Shown in pieces: positions 57,065 to 64,000 of a stretch of 64,000 nucleotides of DNA; position 1 is the stretch's first letter; the number at the start of each line of letters is the position of its first letter. The stretch comes from UBA7803 sp041686955 (GTDB taxonomy: Bacteria > Pseudomonadota > Gammaproteobacteria > Pseudomonadales > Azotimanducaceae): assembly GCA_041686955.1 (NCBI GenBank), contig JAWLCV010000014.1:1-64000 (forward strand). Direction: 5' to 3'. The position numbers were made by a program, and so were the translations under genes. The notes under the pieces are model-generated. The model had not been told where the DNA came from, searched no databases, and saw only the letters and a list, made by a program, of their open reading frames with translations.

Positions 57065-57973
57065 AAGAGGCAGATCGCCGGCGGTTGGGAGGACGTCTCT
57101 GTCCGAGGGCGGTTCGCTGGTGGCGGTGCTCCAGTTCCGCTCCAGGCGGACGGTGGTCCGGCGATTCTCGGCGCGGCCGGCGGGATCGTCGTTGTCCGCC
57201 ACCGGATACTGAGGGCCGTGGTAGCGCACCACCAGCCGCTCCTCCGGCACCCCACAATCCCGCAGGAACGCTGCCACGGCCTCGGCCCGGCGCCGGGACA
57301 GTTCCAGGTTGCCGCGGGGCGTGCCCCGGCTGTCGCTGTGGCCGTCCACGTAGACGCGGCTCACCTCCGCATCGGCGCGCACGTACTCCGCCACCTGGCG
57401 CAGGCGCGCCCGATCGGCCGGAGACAGAAGCGCGGCGCCGGACGCGTGCTCGATACGGGTGCGCTCGAAGGCGGACCAGCCCTGGGCCGCGGCCCCGCGC
57501 AGGCAGCGGGCGAACGCCTCGTAGCGCGGCCGCAGATGAACGTTGGCGATGGGCACGTCCACCTCGCCGCCGTACCAGGCGGCGTGCTGCAGGTGCGCCT
57601 CGAAGCCCTGGTAGAGGGCCATCAGCACCCGGGTGGCCAGCGGCTCGCCGATGAGCACGCCGCTGCCCGCCCGCTGCCGGACCTCGCCCAGGGCCTCCCG
57701 GTGAGGGTGCTCCGGATGCCACGGCGGCGCCACCCGGTACAGGGTCACCGGGCCGTCGGCGAACACCCGCCGATGTCCCAGCACCTCGAGGCGCACGGCG
57801 CCGCCGGGCGAGCCGACGAAGCGCACGGTGCCGTAATCGCGCACCGCCTGCTCGAGCACGCACAGGCCGCTGGTCTCCCGGAACGTCCACGGCTGTGCCG
57901 CCGCGGGCGCCGGCGGCTCGCCGCGGGCGACCCCGGCCGCCACCGCGAGGGTGAACAGAATCAATGCGCGCAC
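57053..57973 (-). CDS. motY: MotY-like OmpA-family protein
   Basis: 306 residues from GTG at 57973, with GGA upstream; an ATG at 58057 is possible but would overlap rnt. A signal peptide ([18 protein letters not shown]) precedes an N-terminal beta region ([20 protein letters not shown]) and a C-terminal OmpA/Pal peptidoglycan-binding domain ([43 protein letters not shown]). MotY is the sodium-type flagellar stator ring protein in Vibrio and Pseudomonas; the argG-motY-rnt context agrees. No other flagellar gene is in the window. Confidence 0.82.
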   Translation of the reverse strand: MRALILFTLAVAAGVARGEPPAPAAAQPWTFRETSGLCVLEQAVRDYGTVRFVGSPGGAVRLEVLGHRRVFADGPVTLYRVAPPWHPEHPHREALGEVRQRAGSGVLIGEPLATRVLMALYQGFEAHLQHAAWYGGEVDVPIANVHLRPRYEAFARCLRGAAAQGWSAFERTRIEHASGAALLSPADRARLRQVAEYVRADAEVSRVYVDGHSDSRGTPRGNLELSRRRAEAVAAFLRDCGVPEERLVVRYHGPQYPVADNDDPAGRAENRRTTVRLERNWSTATSEPPSDRDVLPTAGDLPLADR

Positions 57974-58049
57974 CTGGAATCCAATCTGGGTCTCACCTGG
58001 GGTTGTCGGCAGGCGATCCCGGATCTTTACCCTGTGATATGGTGCGCCG

Positions 58050-58652
58050 ATGGTCATGTCCCGACGATTTCGCGGCTATCTGCCGGTGGTGGTGGATCTG
58101 GAAACGGGCGGTTTCGACCCCGAGACCAACCCCATTCTCGAGATCGCCGCGGTGCAGGTTCGCTTCGAAGACGGCCGGCTGCTGCCCGGCGAGCGCTGGC
58201 ATCGGGCCGTGCACCCGTATCCGGGGGGCGTGCTGAACCCGGCGGCGCTGAAGGTCACCGGTATCGATCCGACGGACCCGCGCCGGGATGCCGTGGCCGA
58301 GGCCGAGGCGCTGCGGGAGCTGTTCCGCCAGGTGCGCCGGGCCATCAAGCGGGAGGGCTGCCAGCGCGCCATCCTGGTGGCCCACAACGCCGCCTTCGAC
58401 CAGCAGTTCATCAACCGGGCCCTGACCCGCACCCAGGTCAAGCGCAACCCGTTTCACCCGTTCAGCTTCATCGACACCGCCTCGCTGGCGGCAGTGACCT
58501 ACGGCCACACCGTGCTCAGTGAAGCCTGCGCCCGGGCCGACATCAGTTTCGACCGGGAACGGGCTCACAACGCGCTCTACGATGCGGAGCGCACGGCCGA
58601 GTTGTTCTGCGCGGTGGTGAACGCCTGGGACGCGCGGGCTGCGCCCATCTGA
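58050..58652 (+). CDS. rnt: Ribonuclease T
   Basis: 200 residues. DEDDh exonuclease: VVDLETGGFDPETNPILEIA carries the first Asp and Glu, LVAHNAAFDQQF the second Asp, and ERAHNALYDAERTAELF the catalytic His and last Asp. It trims tRNA and other RNA 3' ends and repairs CCA ends. Start at ATG 58050 (or 58056). Convergent with grxD, 15 nt apart. Confidence 0.96.
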   Translation: MVMSRRFRGYLPVVVDLETGGFDPETNPILEIAAVQVRFEDGRLLPGERWHRAVHPYPGGVLNPAALKVTGIDPTDPRRDAVAEAEALRELFRQVRRAIKREGCQRAILVAHNAAFDQQFINRALTRTQVKRNPFHPFSFIDTASLAAVTYGHTVLSEACARADISFDRERAHNALYDAERTAELFCAVVNAWDARAAPI

Positions 58653-58667
58653 CCCGCGCGGGGCGGT

Positions 58668-59027
58668 TCAGGCTTGGGTTTCGTCGTCGCTGTCGTCGGC
58701 CTGGGCCTTCTCCGCCACCGACTTGATGAGGCTCTGCAGCTCGCCGCTTTCGTACATTTCCCTGACGATGTCACAGCCGCCGACGAGCTCGCCTTCGACG
58801 TAGAGCTGGGGGAACGTGGGCCAGTCCGAGTACTTGGGCAGGTTGGCGCGGATCTCGGGATGAGCGAGCACGTCCACATAGGCGAACCGCTCGCCGCAGG
58901 CGGCCAGGCACTGAACCGTCTGCGCGGAGAACCCGCACTGGGGCGCCGCCGGAGATCCCTTCATGTAGAGGATGATGGGATTGCTCTCGATCTGCTCCCG
59001 GATGGTGTCGAGGATGTCTTCGCTCAT
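58668..59027 (-). CDS. grxD: Monothiol glutaredoxin (Grx4 type)
   Basis: 119 residues. The active site is QCGFSAQTVQCL, the CGFS motif of Fe-S cluster carriers; WPTFPQLYVEGELVGGCDIV supplies the glutathione-binding TFP and GGCDI. It delivers [2Fe-2S] clusters with BolA-type partners. An acidic tail (DDSDDET) ends the protein. Confidence 0.96.
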   Translation of the reverse strand: MSEDILDTIREQIESNPIILYMKGSPAAPQCGFSAQTVQCLAACGERFAYVDVLAHPEIRANLPKYSDWPTFPQLYVEGELVGGCDIVREMYESGELQSLIKSVAEKAQADDSDDETQA

Positions 59028-59129
59028 GCGAAACTCCGGTGAACCTGATTGAAGTGGGGCATCGCATTCTACAGACTGGCCGCGGCAGCGCCTAGGCCGC
59101 CTGGGGCCGGGCCGGACAGTGGAGACGTC

Positions 59130-60278
59130 ATGGGATACGGGCAGGAGTCATTCGACGGGGTCATCGACCGACGCGGAACCTGGAGCAGCAAATGGGAGAA
59201 ATACGCCGGCCGCGACGTCCTGCCCTTCTGGGTCGCCGACATGGATTTCGCCATGCCGGAGTTCATCCGCGACGCCGTGCGGGCGCGCCTGGATCACGAG
59301 ATTCTGGGGTACACCCGCACCCCGGCGCCACTGGTGGAAGCCTTTCAGGGGTGGCTCCTGCGGCTGTACGGCTGGTCGGTGCCCGAGGAGTGGCTGGTGT
59401 GGCTTCCGGGGGTGGTCACGGGCTTCAATCTGGCGGCCCGGGCGGCCGCGGAGCCGGGCGGCTCCGTGGTCATCCCCACGCCCGTCTACTACCCCTTCCT
59501 GGACGTGCCGCGAAACGCCGACCAGCAGGGCATCCACGTCCCCCTGGTGCGCGACGGCCGGCGCTGGGTGATGGATCTCGACGCCCTCGACGCGGCGATC
59601 CAGCCCCACTCGCGCATTCTGCTGCTGTCGAACCCGCAGAATCCCACGGGGCGGGCGTACACCCGTGAGGAGCTCGAAGGCCTGGCGGAGCTGTGCCTGC
59701 GCCACGATCTGCTGCTGTGCTCCGACGAGATCCACTGCCAGCTCATTCTCTCGGAAAGCGCCAGTCATACCCCGGTGGCCATGCTGTCGCCGGAGATCGC
59801 GGAGCGCACCATCAGCCTCTACGCCGCCACCAAGACCTACAACATCCCCGGGCTCTCCTGCGGGGTGGCGGTCATCCCGGACTCGGCGCTGCGGACGAAG
59901 TTCAAGCGCGCCCAGGCGGGGCTCGTGCCGAGCGTCGGGCCGCTGGAGCTCGCGGCTTCCCAGGCGGCGTTCGCCGACACCGGGTCCTGGGTGCCGGCGC
60001 TGCTCGAGTACCTGCGCGGCAACCACCAGCGTCTGCAGGACGTGGTCGGCCCGCGGATGACCCCGGTGGAGGCCACGTACCTGGCCTGGATCGATCTCAC
60101 CGACCTGGAGCTCGACCGGCCCGGGGCCTTCCTCGAGGAGTTCGGCGTGGGCCTTTCCGACGGCGCCGCCTTCGGCGGCGACGGCTTCGTGCGCTTCAAC
60201 TTCGCCTGCCCGCGCAGCCTGCTCGACGAGGGGCTGCGGCGCCTGGCCGAGGGCCTGGCGGCCGCGGAAAAGCGTTGA
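59130..60278 (+). CDS. PatB/MalY-type C-S lyase (PLP-dependent)
   Basis: 382 residues from ATG at 59130, with GGAG 5 nt upstream. Fold type I PLP enzyme: WVADMDFAMPEFIRDAV, LLLSNPQNPTGRAYTREEL, CSDEIHCQLIL and the cofactor lysine in YAATKTYNIPGLSCGV. The sequence fits cystathionine beta-lyase PatB/MalY rather than MetC, so it likely cleaves cystathionine or cysteine conjugates. Divergent from grxD. Confidence 0.9.
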   Translation: MGYGQESFDGVIDRRGTWSSKWEKYAGRDVLPFWVADMDFAMPEFIRDAVRARLDHEILGYTRTPAPLVEAFQGWLLRLYGWSVPEEWLVWLPGVVTGFNLAARAAAEPGGSVVIPTPVYYPFLDVPRNADQQGIHVPLVRDGRRWVMDLDALDAAIQPHSRILLLSNPQNPTGRAYTREELEGLAELCLRHDLLLCSDEIHCQLILSESASHTPVAMLSPEIAERTISLYAATKTYNIPGLSCGVAVIPDSALRTKFKRAQAGLVPSVGPLELAASQAAFADTGSWVPALLEYLRGNHQRLQDVVGPRMTPVEATYLAWIDLTDLELDRPGAFLEEFGVGLSDGAAFGGDGFVRFNFACPRSLLDEGLRRLAEGLAAAEKR

Positions 60279-60316
60279 TATCCCTTTCGCCGTGAAGTAC
60301 GATCCGCCGCTTTTCC

Positions 60317-60335
60317 AGGCAGCGCTGCGCTGCCT
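60317..60335 (+). terminator. Hairpin between the PatB-type gene and argD
   Basis: AGGCAGCG (60317-60324) and CGCTGCCT (60328-60335) form a perfect 8-bp stem with loop CTG, followed by the T-rich TTCGTCGTTCT. This is the nearest thing to a classical intrinsic terminator in the window and lies 39 nt after the lyase stop. Confidence 0.5.
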
Positions 60336-60392
60336 TTCGTCGTTCTGGGGCACCGGCTGACTCATCGAGCGAGCCCCAGTGGGGGGACTGGC

Positions 60393-61553
60393 ATGACCCA
60401 TCTGATGACGACCTACAAGCGCCAGGACGTCGCTTTCGTCCGTGGCTCCGGGGTGTGGATCGAAGACACCCGAGGCAAACGTTACCTCGACGCCCTGACG
60501 GGCCTGGCCGTGTGCGGCCTGGGTCATGCTCACCCGCGCGTCACCCGCGCCATCAGCGAGCAGGCAGGCAACCTGCTGCACACGTCGAACCTGTACCAGG
60601 TACCGGAGCAGGAGCGGCTGGCGGACCGGCTGTGCGCCCTCTCCGGCATGGACCGGGTGTTCTTCTGCAACAGCGGCGCGGAAGCCAACGAAGCGGCCAT
60701 CAAGATCGCGCGCCTCAACGGTCACCGCCGCGGCTTCGTGAAGCCCACCATCATCGTCATGGAAGGCAGCTTCCACGGCCGCACCATGGCCACCCTCACC
60801 GCCACCGGCAACCGCAAGGTGCAGGCCGGATTCGAGCCCCTGCTCACCGGCTTCGTGCGGGCGCCGTACGACGATCTGGACGCCATCCGCCAGATCGCCG
60901 CCAACGCCAACGAGGTCATCGCCATTCTGGTGGAACCGGTGCTGGGTGAAGGCGGCATCGTCATTCCCGACGACGGCTACCTGGCGAGTTTGAGGGAGAT
61001 CTGCGACGCCGAGCAGTGGCTTTTGATGCTCGACGAGGTGCAGACGGGCAACGGCCGCACCGGCGCGTTCTTCGCCTATCAGCACACCGGCGTGCTGCCG
61101 GACGTGGTTACCACCGCCAAGGGGCTGGGCAACGGCGTGCCCATCGGCGCCTGCCTGGCCCGCGGCGAAGCGGCGGAGGTTTTCGCCCCCGGCAACCACG
61201 GCTCCACCTTCGGCGGCAATCCCCTCGCCTGCGCCGCCGCCCACGCGGTGCTCGACGCCATGGAGGAAGACGGCCTGATCCGTCGCGCCGCGGAGCTGGG
61301 AGAGCGGATCCTCGGCGGGCTGCGCGACCGGCTGAAGGGCAGCAACATGGTGCGCGACATTCGCGGCAAGGGGCTGATGATCGGCATCGAGACCGGCGAA
61401 CCCTGCGCCCATCTGGTGGAAGCCGGCCTCGAGGCAGGCATCCTCATCAACGTCACCCGAGACAACGTGGTGCGGCTGTTGCCGGCCCTCACCATGACCG
61501 ACGAAGAGGCCGACGAGCTCGTGGACCGTGTGGTCCGCGTCATCGGCGACTGA
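60393..61553 (+). CDS. argD: Acetylornithine aminotransferase
   Basis: 386 residues. VFFCNSGAEANEAAIKIAR, LMLDEVQTGNGRTGAFFAY and the PLP lysine in TTAKGLGNGVPIGACL are class III aminotransferase signatures; length and context fit ArgD. It makes N-acetylornithine, and may also act in lysine synthesis as DapC. argF follows 36 nt later. Confidence 0.95.
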   Translation: MTHLMTTYKRQDVAFVRGSGVWIEDTRGKRYLDALTGLAVCGLGHAHPRVTRAISEQAGNLLHTSNLYQVPEQERLADRLCALSGMDRVFFCNSGAEANEAAIKIARLNGHRRGFVKPTIIVMEGSFHGRTMATLTATGNRKVQAGFEPLLTGFVRAPYDDLDAIRQIAANANEVIAILVEPVLGEGGIVIPDDGYLASLREICDAEQWLLMLDEVQTGNGRTGAFFAYQHTGVLPDVVTTAKGLGNGVPIGACLARGEAAEVFAPGNHGSTFGGNPLACAAAHAVLDAMEEDGLIRRAAELGERILGGLRDRLKGSNMVRDIRGKGLMIGIETGEPCAHLVEAGLEAGILINVTRDNVVRLLPALTMTDEEADELVDRVVRVIGD

Positions 61554-61589
61554 TCTTCGTCTCTACTCCGCCTCCTCTAGGTAACCGCC

Positions 61590-62492
61590 ATGACCGACAA
61601 GCGTGATTTCCTCTCGTTGCTCGATTTTTCAACCGAGGAACTGGAGCACCTGATCCGCCACGCCCGGGAACTGAAGGTCATGCGCCAGGAGCGGCGGCCG
61701 CACCGCCCGCTGGAAGGCCGCACTCTGGCCATGATTTTCCAGCAGAACAGCACCCGCACCCGGGTCGGCTTCGAGGCCGGCATGACCCAGCTCGGCGGCC
61801 ACGCCATCGTGCTGAGCCCCAATGACACCCAGCTCGGCCGCGGCGAGCCCATCGAGGACACGGCACGGGTGCTCTCCGGCATGGTGGACGCGGTGGTGAT
61901 CCGCACCCGCAGCCACGAGGACGTCTGCCGGTTCGCCGCCACCGCCTCGGTTCCGGTGATCAACGCCATGACCTCCCGCTTCCACCCCTGCCAGCTCCTC
62001 GCCGACGTGCAGACCTTCGAGGAGGTCCGCGGGCCCATCGCCGGCCGCACCGTCGCCTTCGTCGGCGACGGCTACAACATGTGCAACTCCTACATCAACG
62101 CCGCGCGGCAGTGGGGCTTTCAGCTCAAGATCGCCTGCCCCGAGGGCTACCGCCCCGACCCCGAGCTGCTCGCGAGCTGCAACGAGGCGAGCCTGGTGGA
62201 AACAGCCCGGGAGGCGGTCGAGAACGCCGACCTGGTGGTCACCGACGTCTGGTCGTCCATGGGCCACGAGGAGGAGGCCGCCCGGCGCCGGCAGGCATTC
62301 GCCCCTTTCCAGGTCACCGAGTCGCTGCTGGACGCCGCTTCCCCGGACGTGCTGTTCATGCACTGCCTGCCTGCCCATCGCGGCGAGGAGGTCACGGACG
62401 AGGTGATGGACGATCCGCGGTCGGTGGTGTGGCAGGAGGCGGGGAACCGGCTGCACTCGCAGAAGGCGCTGCTCGAGTTTCTGCTGGGCTGA
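61590..62492 (+). CDS. argF: Ornithine carbamoyltransferase
   Basis: 300 residues. Carbamoyl phosphate motif STRT in [31 protein letters not shown], ornithine-binding [11 protein letters not shown] and catalytic [11 protein letters not shown] are present. It makes citrulline for ArgG. Convergent with the GGDEF-EAL gene across a 122-bp gap in which I see nothing. Confidence 0.97.
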   Translation: MTDKRDFLSLLDFSTEELEHLIRHARELKVMRQERRPHRPLEGRTLAMIFQQNSTRTRVGFEAGMTQLGGHAIVLSPNDTQLGRGEPIEDTARVLSGMVDAVVIRTRSHEDVCRFAATASVPVINAMTSRFHPCQLLADVQTFEEVRGPIAGRTVAFVGDGYNMCNSYINAARQWGFQLKIACPEGYRPDPELLASCNEASLVETAREAVENADLVVTDVWSSMGHEEEAARRRQAFAPFQVTESLLDAASPDVLFMHCLPAHRGEEVTDEVMDDPRSVVWQEAGNRLHSQKALLEFLLG

Positions 62493-62614
62493 TCGGCCGG
62501 CTTCGCGAGCTTCTGCGCGGTTGACTGTTGGTACTGGCCCGCGGTCGGGCGGGGAAGCGAATCGGTCGGGATCGCGGGGCCGATACGAACCCGCAGCCGG
62601 CGCCGCTCGAGGGG

Positions 62615-64000
62615 TTACGGCCGGAGCTGCTCCAGCCGGCAGGGCCGGTCGATGTGGTAGCCCTGCACGTAGTCCACGCCGATCTCCTTGAGCCGTTCGA
62701 GCACCGCGTCGCTCTCCACGAACTCGGCGATGGTCTGCTTGCCCATGTAGTGGCCGATCTCGTTGATGGAGCGCACCACCGCGTAGTCACCGGGATTCTC
62801 CGCGATGTCCCTGACGAACACGCCGTCGATCTTCACGTAATCCACGGGCAGGTTGCGGAGGTACGAGTACGACGAAAGGCCCGTGCCGAAATCGTCCAGC
62901 GAGAACCGGCAGCCGATGATCTTCATGCGGTTCATGAACTCCCGGGCGTTGTCCAGGTTGGCGATGGCCGCGGTCTCGGTGATCTCGAAGCACACCTTGC
63001 TGGTGGGGGCCTGGGTGCGGGAGAACTGATCGAGCACGAAGTCCGGGAAGGTTTCGTCGTTGACGCTGTGGCCCGAGACGTTGATGGCGAAGCCGCCGAA
63101 GCGGTTCAGCTCCTCACGATGCTCGGACATCCACTGGAACACCCGCTCGATGACCCAGCGGTCGATGGCCGTCATGCGCTGGTAGGTCTCGGCGGCCAGG
63201 ATGAAGTCCGCCGGCGGCATGGTGTCGCCCATCTCGTCCACCATGGTGAGGAGGATCTCGAAGTGGGACTCCAGCGGGTTCTCGCGTCCCGTGGGCGCGA
63301 TGCGCTGACAGTTGAGCAGCAGGCGGTCCTCGGAGAGCGCCTTGTCGAGCTGGGTGACCCACTCCATGATGCCGTGGCGGTTGCGGATCACCGTGTCGCC
63401 CAGCTCGTACTCCTGAACCCGGTTGCGCCCGGCGTCCTTGGCGGCGTAGCACGCTTCGTCGGCGTACTGCATGGCCACGTCCACGCTCTCGGTGGTGGGG
63501 TCGATGAAAACCAGCCCCATGCTGGCCGACAGCGTATACATGCGCCCGTCCCACTCGAAACGCTGGCCGCGGATGGCGTTCAGCAGCGCGTCGGCGAGCT
63601 CACGGGCGTCGGCGGTGGTGACGCTCTCCACCAGCACGCCGAACTCGTCGCCGCCGAGCCGCGCCACCCGGGCCTCTTGACCCGCGAGCTCGCGGGTGAG
63701 GGTATCGGCGATGAGCTTCAGCAGCTCGTCCCCGGCGGTGTGGCCGCTGGTGTTGTTGACGATCTTGAACTGATCCAGATCGAGATACAGCAGCGCGTGC
63801 TGCTCGCCGCTGGCCCGGGCCGCCGCGATGGTGCGGCTCACCTCGCGCTCGAACTCCTTGCGGTTCATCAGCGCCGTCAGGTCGTCGTGGGAGGCCTGGT
63901 AGGCGAGCTGGTGATGCATGTTCTCCAGCATGCGCTGTGACGCCCGCTCCATGAGCGGCAGATCGAAGTCGTCCAGCAGGGTGATGCGGCCCTGGTGCAG
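62615..64000 (-). CDS. GGDEF-EAL c-di-GMP enzyme, N-terminus off the right edge
   Basis: About 462 residues are visible; the frame remains open to 64000 (LLDDFDLPLMERASQRMLEN), so further upstream domains exist outside the window. The GGDEF domain has an intact RLGGDEFGVLVE, without an RxxD inhibitory site at the usual spacing upstream. The EAL domain starts LLLNCQRIAPTG and keeps FEILLTM (EIL for EAL), NVSGHSVND, FEITETAAI, DDFGTGLSS, KIDGVFV and AEFVES, so it could be active. It may be a bifunctional or net phosphodiesterase. It is 122 nt from the convergent argF. Confidence 0.87.
   Translation of the reverse strand: MHQGRITLLDDFDLPLMERASQRMLENMHHQLAYQASHDDLTALMNRKEFEREVSRTIAAARASGEQHALLYLDLDQFKIVNNTSGHTAGDELLKLIADTLTRELAGQEARVARLGGDEFGVLVESVTTADARELADALLNAIRGQRFEWDGRMYTLSASMGLVFIDPTTESVDVAMQYADEACYAAKDAGRNRVQEYELGDTVIRNRHGIMEWVTQLDKALSEDRLLLNCQRIAPTGRENPLESHFEILLTMVDEMGDTMPPADFILAAETYQRMTAIDRWVIERVFQWMSEHREELNRFGGFAINVSGHSVNDETFPDFVLDQFSRTQAPTSKVCFEITETAAIANLDNAREFMNRMKIIGCRFSLDDFGTGLSSYSYLRNLPVDYVKIDGVFVRDIAENPGDYAVVRSINEIGHYMGKQTIAEFVESDAVLERLKEIGVDYVQGYHIDRPCRLEQLRP

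Overview
The window is chromosomal DNA of a high-GC (roughly two-thirds G+C by eye) gammaproteobacterium. Gene order is the main evidence: gyrA-serC-pheA-hisC-tyrA-cmk-rpsA-ihfB-lapA-lapB running into wbpL/wbpM-like and comEA-like genes, mtaD-ubiG-yciK, trpS-scpA-scpB-rluB, dcd/mrp-metG-rnf-nth, and argG-motY-rnt-grxD are the blocks expected of Pseudomonas-like and Chromatiales/Ectothiorhodospiraceae-like chromosomes. I cannot name the genus. There are no rRNA or tRNA genes, no insertion sequences, no prophage and no CRISPR array. Coding density is very high: no gene-free stretch exceeds 300 bases, and many start/stop codons overlap (ATGA, GTGA, TGATG). Several starts are GTG or TTG.

Layout. 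1-2.3 kb: a partial secreted protein, a secreted HExxH/TPR protein and a lipoprotein. 2.3-6.6 kb: a three-gene O-antigen initiation module (epimerase, polyprenyl-phosphate glycosyltransferase, WbpM-type dehydratase) and a ComEA-like protein. 6.7-17.8 kb, minus strand: LPS assembly regulators lapAB, ihfB, rpsA, cmk, an aromatic amino-acid and serine block, and gyrA. 17.9-21.6 kb, plus strand: mtaD, ubiG, yciK and a degenerate GGDEF protein. 21.7-26.3 kb, minus strand: rluB, the condensin partners scpA/scpB, trpS and yciO. 26.4-31.4 kb, plus strand: yciB, a YgiM-like protein, pdxJ, a periplasmic cyclophilin, a membrane-anchored cold-shock-domain protein and argS. 31.4-34.2 kb: an accessory three-gene surface-sugar cassette. 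34.2-40.9 kb: mgtE, a fatty-acid desaturase, a sulfurtransferase, mnmC and serA. 41-46.2 kb: a MurG-type glycosyltransferase, hda, a CDP-alcohol phosphatidyltransferase, a DUF2066 protein, purM and a CBS protein. 46.3-54.3 kb: dcd, mrp, metG and an rnf operon ending in nth. 54.3-64 kb: murI, a zinc-ribbon protein, argG, a MotY-like protein, rnt, grxD, a PatB-type lyase, argD, argF and a truncated GGDEF-EAL protein.

Most genes are housekeeping: translation (rpsA, four aminoacyl-tRNA or tRNA-modifying enzymes), amino-acid synthesis (Ser, Phe, Tyr, His, Arg), nucleotides, chromosome management (gyrA, scpAB, ihfB, hda) and envelope. The unusual content lies in what is fused, missing or overlaid. 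The rnf operon has no full rnfC: its iron-sulfur C-terminus is fused to RnfB and the NADH/FMN domain is absent. aroA, mupP and purN are missing from otherwise canonical neighbourhoods. The acidic tail of ScpB and the basic tail of RluB share about 180 bp in different frames. A Firmicutes-like MurG is coupled to hda. A heptad-repeat family (GCGGANN / GCTGANN) sits immediately after stop codons at five places.
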